NCBI GenBank assembly: GCA_001874255.1
Contig: MPDC01000002.1
Location: forward strand, 186,001-250,000
Source: Alphaproteobacteria bacterium MedPE-SWcel
GTDB lineage: Bacteria > Pseudomonadota > Alphaproteobacteria > Rhodobacterales > Rhodobacteraceae
DNA: 64,000 bases
Reading direction: 5' to 3'
Below are positions 36,263 through 43,956 of the stretch, piece by piece. The translations under genes and the position numbers were made by a program. The notes under the pieces were generated by a model. That model was not told where the DNA came from and did no database searches. It worked only from the letters and a program-made list of their open reading frames with translations. Positions within the stretch are counted from its first letter, which is position 1, and each line of letters starts with the position of its first letter.

Positions 36263-37561
36263 ATGACCGTCACCACGTCTCAGCCAGTCACTCCCCAAAA
36301 CAAGCGAAATATATTCCAGCAGCTGGAGCTGGATGTACGGCTATTGGGCATGATTGGCGCATTCATCATCCTTTGCATCGGGTTCAACCTGGTTACGGAT
36401 GGGCGTTTCCTGACGCCACGCAACATTTTCAACCTGACGATTCAGACGGTTTCGGTTGCGATCATGGCCTCTGGCATGGTGTTCGTGATTGTGACCCGTC
36501 ACATCGACCTCAGCGTCGGAGCCCTGCTGGCGACCTGTTCTGCTGTCATGGCGATGACGCAGACGGAATTCGTCCCGCATGTCCTCGGTCTGGGATTGAA
36601 CCACCCGATCACCTGGATCGTCGCCGTCGGTGTCGGCCTTGTGACCGGTACCCTGATCGGAGCGTTCCACGGCTGGATGATCGGCTATCTGACCATCCCG
36701 GCCTTTATCGTGACGCTCGGCGGCTTTCTCGTCTGGCGCAATGTCGCCTGGTATCTGACCGACGGCCAGACCATCGGGCCGCTGGATTCGACCTTCATGA
36801 TGTTCGGCGGCACCAACGGGACCCTCGGGACCTCGCTCAGCTGGAGCCTCGGGCTGGTGGCGACCGTTGCTGCATTGCTGGTGCTGTGGAATGCGCGCCG
36901 GGCCAAGCTGGCGCATGATTTCCCGGTCAAACCACTCTGGGCCGAAGTGATCATGGGGCTGGTGGTCTCGGGGGCGATCCTGGGATTTGTCGCGGTGCTC
37001 AACGCCTATGACATTCCGACCCGCCGCCTGCAGCGCATGTTCGAAGCCAAGGGCGACGTCATGCCGGAGGGGCTGACCATGGGCTACGGCCTGCCGATTT
37101 CGGTGCTGATCCTCATCGCGGTGGCGATCGTCATGACCGTGGTGGCGCGGCGCACGCGCCTTGGTCGCTACATCTTCGCCACCGGCGGCAACCCGGACGC
37201 GGCAGAGCTGTCGGGCATCAATACCCGCCTGCTGACCGTCAAGGTGTTCTCCATCATGGGCTTTCTCTGCGCCCTGTCCGCTGTTGTGGCCTCGGCCCGG
37301 CTGGCCAACCACTCCAATGACATCGGGACGCTGGACGAGCTGCGGGTGATCGCAGCAGCCGTGATCGGCGGCACCGCCCTGTCTGGCGGGTTCGGAACCA
37401 TCTACGGTGCCATCCTCGGGGCGCTGATCATGCAGAGCCTTCAATCCGGCATGGCCATGGTTGGCGTCGACGCGCCGTTCCAGAACATTGTCGTGGGCGC
37501 GGTGCTCGTTGCGGCTGTCTTCATCGATATTGTCTATCGCAAACGTGTGGGGGCCAAGTAA
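36263..37561 (+). CDS. xylH: Xylose ABC transporter permease
   Basis: The 432-residue permease of the CUT2 family has about ten hydrophobic segments, including MIGAFIILCIGFNLVTDG, the conserved VIVTRHIDLSVGALLATCSA and LSGGFGTIYGAILGALIMQSLQSGMAM split over the C-terminus. The extra length between segments 6 and 7 is usual for XylH compared with RbsC. ATG 36263 follows GGAGC. Its TAA stop overlaps the ATPase start by one base. Confidence 0.94.
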   Translation: MTVTTSQPVTPQNKRNIFQQLELDVRLLGMIGAFIILCIGFNLVTDGRFLTPRNIFNLTIQTVSVAIMASGMVFVIVTRHIDLSVGALLATCSAVMAMTQTEFVPHVLGLGLNHPITWIVAVGVGLVTGTLIGAFHGWMIGYLTIPAFIVTLGGFLVWRNVAWYLTDGQTIGPLDSTFMMFGGTNGTLGTSLSWSLGLVATVAALLVLWNARRAKLAHDFPVKPLWAEVIMGLVVSGAILGFVAVLNAYDIPTRRLQRMFEAKGDVMPEGLTMGYGLPISVLILIAVAIVMTVVARRTRLGRYIFATGGNPDAAELSGINTRLLTVKVFSIMGFLCALSAVVASARLANHSNDIGTLDELRVIAAAVIGGTALSGGFGTIYGAILGALIMQSLQSGMAMVGVDAPFQNIVVGAVLVAAVFIDIVYRKRVGAK

Positions 37562-38343
37562 TGACCACTCCCAAGGAACTCCGCGCCCAGGGCGCGACGC
37601 CAATGGTGGCAATGGACGATATCTCCGTTTCTTTCGGGGGCATCAAGGCGGTGGACCAGGTCAGCGTTGACCTCCACCCGGGCGAGGTCGTCGGCCTGCT
37701 GGGCCACAACGGGGCCGGTAAATCGACCCTGATCAAGGTGCTCTCCGGCGCCTACCAGATGGACAGTGGCGAAATTCGCATCAATGGCGACAAGGTGGAG
37801 ATCACCAACCCCCGCGATGCGCGCAGCCACAACATCGAAACCATCTACCAGACGCTGGCTCTGGCGGACAACCTTGATGCGGCCTCGAACCTGTTTCTGG
37901 GACGGGAGATCGTCACCTCGACCGGTCTGGTGAACGATGCGGCGATGGAGGCCGAGTGCCGCAAGATCATGGGCCGCCTGAACCCGAACTTCCGCAAGTT
38001 CAACGAACCTGTTTCGGCCTTGTCAGGGGGGCAGCGGCAGTCGGTGGCAATCGCGCGGGCGGTCTATTTCAACGCCAGAATCCTGATCATGGACGAGCCG
38101 ACCGCCGCGCTTGGCCCGCATGAGACCCAGATGGTGGCAGAGCTGATCCAGCAACTGAAGGCGCAGGGCATCGGGATCTTCCTGATCGACCACGATGTGC
38201 ATGCGGTGATGGAGCTGTGCGACCGGGCGTCGGTGATGAAAAACGGCCAGCTGGTGGGCACCGTCGACATCGAGGATGTGACGGATGACGACCTGCTGTC
38301 GATGATCATCCTTGGCAAGAAACCCGGCGAAGCGGCGGCCTGA
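37561..38343 (+). CDS. xylG: Sugar ABC transporter ATP-binding protein, single-domain
   Basis: The 260-residue ATPase energises xylose uptake with XylF and XylH. Walker A is [12 protein letters not shown], the signature is [15 protein letters not shown], Walker B is [13 protein letters not shown], followed by [17 protein letters not shown]. Many XylG proteins have two fused ATPase domains (about 500 residues); this one has one, so two copies must dimerise as in the FrcA-type systems. It is coupled to xylH by a one-base overlap and followed by a strong terminator. Confidence 0.93.
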   Translation: MTTPKELRAQGATPMVAMDDISVSFGGIKAVDQVSVDLHPGEVVGLLGHNGAGKSTLIKVLSGAYQMDSGEIRINGDKVEITNPRDARSHNIETIYQTLALADNLDAASNLFLGREIVTSTGLVNDAAMEAECRKIMGRLNPNFRKFNEPVSALSGGQRQSVAIARAVYFNARILIMDEPTAALGPHETQMVAELIQQLKAQGIGIFLIDHDVHAVMELCDRASVMKNGQLVGTVDIEDVTDDDLLSMIILGKKPGEAAA

Positions 38344-38370
38344 TCGGCTGCAGTCGGACCGGATGCGGAA

Positions 38371-38395
38371 AAGGGGCGCAGGAGCGCCCCTTTTT
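38371..38395 (+). terminator. Rho-independent terminator of xylFHG
   Basis: A 7-bp perfect GC stem (GGGGCGC with GCGCCCC, 4-base loop AGGA), extended by two A-T pairs, runs into five T. It lies 30 bases after the xylG stop. Confidence 0.92.
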
Positions 38396-38399
38396 GATG

Positions 38400-38434
38400 T
38401 TCCCCCGATTGAAGTTCCCCCGATTGAAGTTCCC
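38400..38434. repeat. 15-bp tandem repeat, about 2.3 copies
   Basis: The unit TTCCCCCGATTGAAG occurs twice head to tail (38400-38414, 38415-38429) and begins a third time (TTCCCC). It fills the space between the xylFHG terminator and the end of the class II aldolase gene. Confidence 0.85.
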
Positions 38435-38443
38435 CGGAGCGGG

Positions 38444-39184
38444 CTATTTGGCGTAGGTGGCGCCCTCGTCATCCAGAATGGCCTTCAGCGCCGCCAGATG
38501 GGTTTCCGATCCGTCCGGGTATTCTTCCAGTTCGCAGGCGGTCTTTTCCGCCACCTCCGGGGGCAATTCGCGCAGCGGCCGCCCGGTTTGCAGGGCGCGA
38601 ATATATGTCTCGGCGGCGCGTTCGAAATAATAGAGCCGGTTGAAGGTTTCCGCGACGGTTTCGCCGATCACCAGAACGCCATGGTTGCCCATGATCATGA
38701 CCTTGACCTTCGGATCGGTGAGCATGGCGGCACAGCGCGATCCCTCATCCTCGAAGGCCAGCCCGCCATAGCCATCATCAATCACGGTGCGATTGTAGAA
38801 GGTCGCGCAATTCTGGTCGATGGGCGGCAGGCGGCTGTCCTCAAGGCAAGCCAGAACAGTGGCATGGATCGAATGCACATGCATGATACAGCGCGCATGA
38901 GGGCACAGCCGATGCAAGGAGCCATGCAACCCCCAGGCGGTTGGGTCGGGGGCATCGGGACGGTCCATCGTGCTGGGATCATTGGCATCCACTTCCAGCA
39001 GATCAGAGGCCTTGATACGGGCAAAATGGCTCTGATTGGGATTGATCAGGAACCGGCTGCCGTCGTCATTCACGGCCAGTGAGAAATGGTTTGCGACGGC
39101 CTCGTGCATATTGAGCCGCGCCGTCCAGCGGAAGGCCGCAGCCATATCGACGCGTTCCTGCCAATGGTCGAGATTTGCATGCAT
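38444..39184 (-). CDS. Class II aldolase/adducin family protein
   Basis: The 246-residue protein has the class II aldolase fold of fuculose-phosphate aldolase and ribulose-5-phosphate epimerase relatives. Zinc ligands are in [14 protein letters not shown] and [29 protein letters not shown] is the typical N-terminal part. The zinc-binding motif and length match the uncharacterised bacterial members that act on hydroxy-keto acids or phosphosugars. It stands alone between the xylose terminator and the tRNA genes. The substrate cannot be predicted. Confidence 0.85.
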   Translation of the reverse strand: MHANLDHWQERVDMAAAFRWTARLNMHEAVANHFSLAVNDDGSRFLINPNQSHFARIKASDLLEVDANDPSTMDRPDAPDPTAWGLHGSLHRLCPHARCIMHVHSIHATVLACLEDSRLPPIDQNCATFYNRTVIDDGYGGLAFEDEGSRCAAMLTDPKVKVMIMGNHGVLVIGETVAETFNRLYYFERAAETYIRALQTGRPLRELPPEVAEKTACELEEYPDGSETHLAALKAILDDEGATYAK

Positions 39185-39293
39185 GTGGAAGATCCCTGAA
39201 GTGAAGTCAGGGCCACTCTAGCAGGGCCATTCTCGCGAGAGATACAGCAATGTGTCGGGGCGGTGTGATGGGGCGGTGTGATGTCGGGAAATT

Positions 39294-39379
39294 TGGTGCC
39301 CAGAAGAGGACTCGAACCTCCACGTCCTTGCGGACACTAGCACCTGAAGCTAGCGCGTCTACCATTCCGCCATCTGGGC
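39294..39379 (-). tRNA. tRNA-Leu (anticodon CAG), copy 1
   Basis: The minus strand folds as a class II (long variable arm) tRNA: acceptor GCCCAGA with TCTGGGC, anticodon stem CTAGC/GCTAG around loop TTCAGGT, variable arm GTCCGCAAGGAC, T arm with GGTTCGAGTCC, and an encoded CCA. It reads CUG codons. The sequence is identical to copy 2, 303 bases downstream in coordinates. Confidence 0.97.
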
Positions 39380-39596
39380 ACAGATGAGGTGTGAGGCGTT
39401 CTAAGCAGGATTGGGCGAGGCTGCAAGCGGAAAAACCGCCGATCCTGGAAAGCTGCGGCGGAAAATCCAACGACATCGAACAGGATTATCCGGCTGCTTC
39501 GCCTCAGTCGGCGTTGCGTGGCCATGTTGGTGGCCATGTTGACTGAGTATCAACGGATCATGAGGGGGCGGATGATGGGAAACATCATGGGGAATA

Positions 39597-39682
39597 TGGT
39601 GCCCAGAAGAGGACTCGAACCTCCACGTCCTTGCGGACACTAGCACCTGAAGCTAGCGCGTCTACCATTCCGCCATCTGGGC
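39597..39682 (-). tRNA. tRNA-Leu (anticodon CAG), copy 2
   Basis: This is an exact duplicate of copy 1, including the encoded CCA and a few flanking bases (GGTGCCC on one side, CACAGATG on the other). On the minus strand it is the upstream copy, so both may be cut from one transcript. The 214 bases between the copies contain no gene that I can recognise. Confidence 0.97.
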
Positions 39683-39875
39683 ACAGATGTCGTGTTGGCG
39701 GCGTATAAGCGGAGTCGCGCAGAGCGTCAAACAGATAATTCAGATTCTTCACAGAATCCTGTGGCGCGGCGGCCCGTCCTGCGGCCCGGTGGCCGTCCAG
39801 CGGCGTTTTGCGCCTTGTTTGACAGGGCTTGGGGCGGTAGATCGAATGAAGAGCTAGCGCGAGAGGAGCCAAGTC

Positions 39876-40865
39876 ATGTCCAAACTGGTCACCATTTATG
39901 GCGGGTCGGGGTTTGTCGGCCGGTATATTGCCCGTCGCATGGCAAAAGCTGGCTGGCGCGTTCGTGTTGCGGTGCGTCGCCCGAATGAGGCCATGCACGT
40001 CAAACCCTATGGCGTTCCGGGTCAGGTCGAGCCCGTGTTCTGCAATATCCGCGACGACGCCTCTGTTGCGGCCGTCATGGCCGGTGCCGATGCCGTGGTG
40101 AACTGTGTCGGCGTCCTGAACGAGGTTGGCCGGAATACTTTCTCTGCGGTGCAGGCCGAAGGCGCGGGACGCATTGCGCGCATCGCCGCTGAGCAGGGTG
40201 TGGAAAAGCTGGTGCATCTGTCTGCCATCGGCGCCGATGCCGAGGGTGAGAGCGAATATGCCCGGACCAAAGCCGAAGGCGAGGCCGCTGTGCTGGGCGC
40301 CTTCCCGGCAGCGATCATCCTGCGCCCGTCGGTGATTTTCGGGGCCGAAGACCAGTTCTTCAACCGGTTTGCGGCGATGACGCGGCTCGGCCCGATTTTG
40401 CCGATCGCAGGTGGCGCCACCAAATTTCAACCGGTCTATGTGGATGACGTGGCAAAGGCGGCGGTGTCCGGGCTTCTGGGGGACGCGCAGCCGGGTGTCT
40501 ACGAGCTCGGCGGGCCGGAGGTGAAGAGCTTTACCGCTCTGATGGAAGAGATGCTGCAGGTGATCAGCCGACGGCGCCTGATAGTGTCGCTGCCGAATGT
40601 CGTCGCGCGGTTGATGGCGGGGGGCTTTGACCTTGCCCAATCCGTAACGTTCGGTCTGTTTCGCAATACGCTGCTCACCCGCGACCAGCTGAAGTCCCTG
40701 CAGGCGGACAATATCGTATCAGACGGGGCCAAGGGGCTGGCGGATCTCGGCGTCGAGCCGGTGACCATGGGGTCGGTCTTGCCGGATTACCTGTGGAAAT
40801 TCCGCCCCTCGGGCCAATACGACGAGCTGATGAAATCCGCCCGCAATCTGCAGGGCGACGTCTGA
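39876..40865 (+). CDS. Complex I NDUFA9-like NAD(P)-binding protein
   Basis: The 329-residue atypical SDR resembles the complex I accessory subunit NDUFA9 found in alphaproteobacteria and mitochondria. The Rossmann motif is TIYGGSGFVGRYIARRM, followed by VNCVGVLNE, HLSAIGADAEGESEYARTK in pieces, ILRPSVIFGAEDQFFNR and FQPVYVDDVAKA. It has no catalytic Tyr-x-x-x-Lys in the classical setting, as for NDUFA9. The ATG has GAGAGGAG at 6 bases. It would sit at the peripheral arm of NADH dehydrogenase, though a free quinone or sugar-nucleotide enzyme cannot be ruled out. Confidence 0.85.
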   Translation: MSKLVTIYGGSGFVGRYIARRMAKAGWRVRVAVRRPNEAMHVKPYGVPGQVEPVFCNIRDDASVAAVMAGADAVVNCVGVLNEVGRNTFSAVQAEGAGRIARIAAEQGVEKLVHLSAIGADAEGESEYARTKAEGEAAVLGAFPAAIILRPSVIFGAEDQFFNRFAAMTRLGPILPIAGGATKFQPVYVDDVAKAAVSGLLGDAQPGVYELGGPEVKSFTALMEEMLQVISRRRLIVSLPNVVARLMAGGFDLAQSVTFGLFRNTLLTRDQLKSLQADNIVSDGAKGLADLGVEPVTMGSVLPDYLWKFRPSGQYDELMKSARNLQGDV

Positions 40866-40893
40866 CGCCAGACGTCAATGCCAACGGGTGAAC

Positions 40894-40922
40894 AAGGCGC
40901 GGCATGCATCCCGCGCCTTTTT
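40894..40922 (+). terminator. Terminator after the NDUFA9-like gene
   Basis: AAGGCGCGG and CCGCGCCTT form a perfect 9-bp stem with an 8-base loop, followed by TTTTT on the plus strand. The structure abuts the uppP stop, so it could also stop transcription from the other side. Confidence 0.85.
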
Positions 40923-41728
40923 CATTGGGTGTAGGCGATGGCCAGCAGCAACAGGCCAAGCACCACGCGGTAGATCACATAGGGCGTGAAGCTAACGGAT
41001 TGCAGCAGCCGCATCATCAGCGCCAGGGCGGCGAGTGCCGATACCATGGCCAGAAGCGCCGCGAGCGCCATGTCCCGCATCAAGCTCACATCCGCGTCCA
41101 GGGCGACTTCGGTCCCGAGGAGCACGCCGGATGCGATAATCGTCGGGATCGACATCAGCATGGCCACGCGTGCGCCTTCCTCGCGGCTGTAGCCCAATTG
41201 GCGCGCTCCGGTGATGGTAATGCCAGAGCGTGAGGTGCCGGGGATCAGGGCGATCATCTGCCACAGCCCCATGATCAAAGCGTCGCGCGGGCCCCAGTCT
41301 GCCATGCTCTTGTGGGTTTTTCCCCATTGATCGGCCACATAGAGAACCAGGCCGAAGCCAAGCATGGTCCATCCGATCACAGCCATCGAGCGCATCGCGT
41401 CGCTCAGGCCGGTGAAGTGCAGGAAGGCGCCAAAGAGGACCGTGGGGATGGTCGCGATGATCAATCCTGTGGCCAGTCGGGCCCCGGGGGTGTCGCGGCG
41501 CCCGGTCAGCGCCCGCGGCAGGCCTGCCAGCCCGTTCCGGACGTCGCCCCAGAAGTAGAACACCACGGCCGCAAGCGTGCCAATATGCACGGCGACATCG
41601 ATGGCCTGACCCTGATCGGCCATGCCGGTCAGCTCCGGCAGGAGAATCAGGTGGCCGGAAGAGGAGATGGGCAGGAATTCTGTGATGCCTTGAATCAGGG
41701 CAACGAGGAGCAATTGAAATAATGGCAT
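40922..41728 (-). CDS. uppP: Undecaprenyl-diphosphatase
   Basis: This integral membrane BacA/UppP protein of about 268 residues recycles undecaprenyl pyrophosphate to the monophosphate carrier used for peptidoglycan and polysaccharide synthesis; it confers bacitracin tolerance when abundant. Signatures are ALIQGITEFLPISSSGHL at the N-terminus and IPGTSRSGITITGAR. About eight hydrophobic segments follow. I prefer ATG 41728 (MPLFQLLLVA); TTG 41743 opens the same frame five codons earlier. Tail-to-tail with the NDUFA9-like gene. Confidence 0.96.
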   Translation of the reverse strand: MPLFQLLLVALIQGITEFLPISSSGHLILLPELTGMADQGQAIDVAVHIGTLAAVVFYFWGDVRNGLAGLPRALTGRRDTPGARLATGLIIATIPTVLFGAFLHFTGLSDAMRSMAVIGWTMLGFGLVLYVADQWGKTHKSMADWGPRDALIMGLWQMIALIPGTSRSGITITGARQLGYSREEGARVAMLMSIPTIIASGVLLGTEVALDADVSLMRDMALAALLAMVSALAALALMMRLLQSVSFTPYVIYRVVLGLLLLAIAYTQ

Positions 41729-41813
41729 GAAGCAGGAGTCCAAGGGCGAGAGGCGAAGGGGATGTTTGCTATGGGAATATGTATAAGCCCATTGATTTTA
41801 ATAGGAAGTCTGA

Positions 41814-41850
41814 TTTTAGGTTCGATTCGGACCTAAAAATACTGTACAAT
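41814..41850 (+). promoter_or_regulatory. Palindromic operator and promoter upstream of gltD
   Basis: TTTTAGGTTCG and CGGACCTAAAA (41814-41838) form an 11-bp inverted repeat with one wobble pair around ATT. A good -10, TACAAT, lies at 41845-41850, with only a weak -35 inside the palindrome. This geometry suggests an activator binding at -35 of the gltD-gfa-gltB promoter; the regulator is not known. The gltD start is 117 bases downstream. Confidence 0.6.
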
Positions 41851-41966
41851 ACCATGGAAAGCGGTATTCAAGGCGGAGAAGTCCGAAAATAGGTCAGTAT
41901 TGCTGACGTTAATTTGGGACCGGAGGTTTTCTGACCGTCGCCGCCAGCCAGAAGGAGAGTTTCGCC

Positions 41967-43409
41967 GTGGCCAAGCAACCGATGCTGAAGTTCGTGAAAA
42001 TTGATCGCGATATGCCCGAGAAGCGCAATGCTGACACGCGCAGGGAAGACTTCGACGAAATCTATGCAGAATTCGCGGCGGCAAAAGCTGCCGAACAGGC
42101 CAGCCGTTGCAGCCAGTGTGGCGTGCCCTATTGCCAAACCCATTGTCCCTTGCACAACAATATTCCCGATTGGCTGCGGTTGACCGCAACCGGCCGATTG
42201 GAAGAGGCCTATGCGACCAGTCAGGCGACCAATACCTTTCCTGAAATCTGTGGCCGCATCTGTCCGCAGGACCGCCTGTGCGAAGGCAACTGCGTGATCG
42301 AACAATCCGGTCACGGTACCGTCACCATCGGTGCAGTCGAGAAGTACATTACCGACACTGCGTGGGAAAAAGGCTGGGTAAAGCCAAATGCACCGCGGCA
42401 GGAGCGTAGCGAATCGGTCGGAATCATCGGTGCGGGGCCGGGCGGGCTTGCGGCTGCCGACATGTTGCGCAAGGCGGGCGTACAGGTCACGGTCTATGAC
42501 CGCTACGACCGCGCCGGCGGGCTGCTGACCTATGGCATTCCCGGCTTCAAGCTGGAAAAAGACGTGGTGATGCGCCGCAATCAACTGCTTGCGGAGGGTG
42601 GCGTCAAATTCGTGATGAACTGCAACATCGGCGTGGATATCTCGTTTGAGGATATCCGAGCCAAACACGACGCGATCATCATTGCGACGGGGGTCTACAA
42701 ATCGCGTGATCTGGCCATGCCCGGCTCCGGTGCGACAGGGATCGTCAAGGCGATTGATTTCCTCACCGCCTCCAACCGGGTTGCCAATTTCGGCGATAGC
42801 GTTCCGGAATATGAAGACGGCACATATAACGCCGAAGGCAAGAACGTCGTTGTCATCGGCGGTGGCGACACCGCGATGGATTGCGTCCGGACCTCGATCC
42901 GTCAGGGGGCGAACTCGGTCAAATGTCTCTATCGCCGTGACCGCGCGAACATGCCGGGATCCCAGCGCGAAGTTCAGAATGCCGAGGAAGAAGGCGTTGT
43001 GTTTGAATGGCTTTCCGCGCCCAAGGGATTTACCGATGCCGATGGCAATGTCGCGGGCGTCATGGTTCAGAAAATGCGTCTGGGCCAGCCCGATGCTTCC
43101 GGTCGCCAGGCGCCGGAGGTGATCGAAGGCGCCGACTATGTCGAAGACGCCGATCTGGTCATCAAGGCGCTTGGCTTTGAACCGGAAGATCTGCCGACGC
43201 TTTGGGATCAGCCGAATTTGCCGGTCACCCGCTGGGGCACCATCAAGGCAGAGTTCCGCACCGGTGCAACCAACCTCGACGGTGTCTATGCCGTTGGCGA
43301 TATCGTGCGCGGGGCGTCCCTGGTGGTCTGGGCAATCAAGGATGGCCGCGATTGTGCCGAGGCGATCCTTGACCGGTTCAACGTGAAGGCTGCGATCGCG
43401 GCAGAGTGA
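41967..43409 (+). CDS. gltD: Glutamate synthase [NADPH] small subunit
   Basis: The 480-residue GOGAT beta subunit moves electrons from NADPH through FAD to the large subunit. The N-terminal part has the two cysteine clusters (CSQCGVPYCQTHCPLHNN and CGRICPQDRLCEGNC) for [4Fe-4S] centres, then the FAD site GIIGAGPGGLAAADMLRKAG and the NADPH site VVIGGGDTAMDCVRT. GTG 41967 is preceded by GAAGGAGAG. It comes before gltB with a small gfa gene between them, the reverse of the common gltB-gltD order. Confidence 0.97.
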   Translation: MAKQPMLKFVKIDRDMPEKRNADTRREDFDEIYAEFAAAKAAEQASRCSQCGVPYCQTHCPLHNNIPDWLRLTATGRLEEAYATSQATNTFPEICGRICPQDRLCEGNCVIEQSGHGTVTIGAVEKYITDTAWEKGWVKPNAPRQERSESVGIIGAGPGGLAAADMLRKAGVQVTVYDRYDRAGGLLTYGIPGFKLEKDVVMRRNQLLAEGGVKFVMNCNIGVDISFEDIRAKHDAIIIATGVYKSRDLAMPGSGATGIVKAIDFLTASNRVANFGDSVPEYEDGTYNAEGKNVVVIGGGDTAMDCVRTSIRQGANSVKCLYRRDRANMPGSQREVQNAEEEGVVFEWLSAPKGFTDADGNVAGVMVQKMRLGQPDASGRQAPEVIEGADYVEDADLVIKALGFEPEDLPTLWDQPNLPVTRWGTIKAEFRTGATNLDGVYAVGDIVRGASLVVWAIKDGRDCAEAILDRFNVKAAIAAE

Positions 43410-43524
43410 GCCGCCCCGGATCGCGGGCGGTGTGACCCGGAGACGTGATTGCGTCATGCCGCCGCCCGGCGCGGCAATTTTACCGAACAGGCCAGACCAG
43501 ATGGCCGATTATTCAGGAGGACCC

Positions 43525-43956
43525 ATGATGAGAAACGTGAAAGGACAGTGCCTGTGCGGTGCGGTCTCGTTGACCGCCTCTGTGGACAATCCGATCCTGC
43601 GCGCCTGTCACTGCGACATGTGCCGACGCCATACAAGTTCCATGTTCATCTCCCTGGCCATCGTGCCGGGGAGCCTCAGGGCAGAGGGGCCTGCCAAGAC
43701 CTACCGGTCCTCCGACTGGGCCGAGCGTGGGTTCTGCGAGATCTGCGGATCGACGCTCTGGTATGGCACGGTTCATGATGGCACCCGACATCCCGCCGCC
43801 GGCCTGTTCGAAAATGCCGCCGACGCACCGCTCAAGCTGGAGTTTTTTGAGGATATGACACCGGAGGGCTACGATCTCTCCGGCAGCCATCGAAAAATGA
43901 CCACAGAAGAAACCACAGCAATGTTTGCCCCTTCCGAAGAAGGAAACAGCCAATGA
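43525..43956 (+). CDS. GFA (CENP-V/glutathione-dependent formaldehyde-activating) family protein
   Basis: The 143-residue zinc protein has the GFA cysteine pattern: CLCGAV, CHCDMCRRH and CEICGSTLWY. ATG 43525 and ATG 43528 both follow AGGAGG; I use the first. Despite the family name, most GFA members have no shown activity with formaldehyde. It sits between gltD (116 bases upstream) and gltB (ATGA overlap), so it is almost certainly co-expressed with glutamate synthase. A link with that enzyme is only suggested by position. Confidence 0.88.
   Translation: MMRNVKGQCLCGAVSLTASVDNPILRACHCDMCRRHTSSMFISLAIVPGSLRAEGPAKTYRSSDWAERGFCEICGSTLWYGTVHDGTRHPAAGLFENAADAPLKLEFFEDMTPEGYDLSGSHRKMTTEETTAMFAPSEEGNSQ

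Noticed and set aside
39380-39596. Spacer between the two tRNA genes as an integration (att) site or small gene
   Set aside because: No integrase, no direct att repeats other than the tRNA copies themselves, and no coding pattern.
41868-43457. A 529-codon minus-strand frame opposite gltD
   Set aside because: Composition-driven shadow of gltD; no ribosome binding site or family features.
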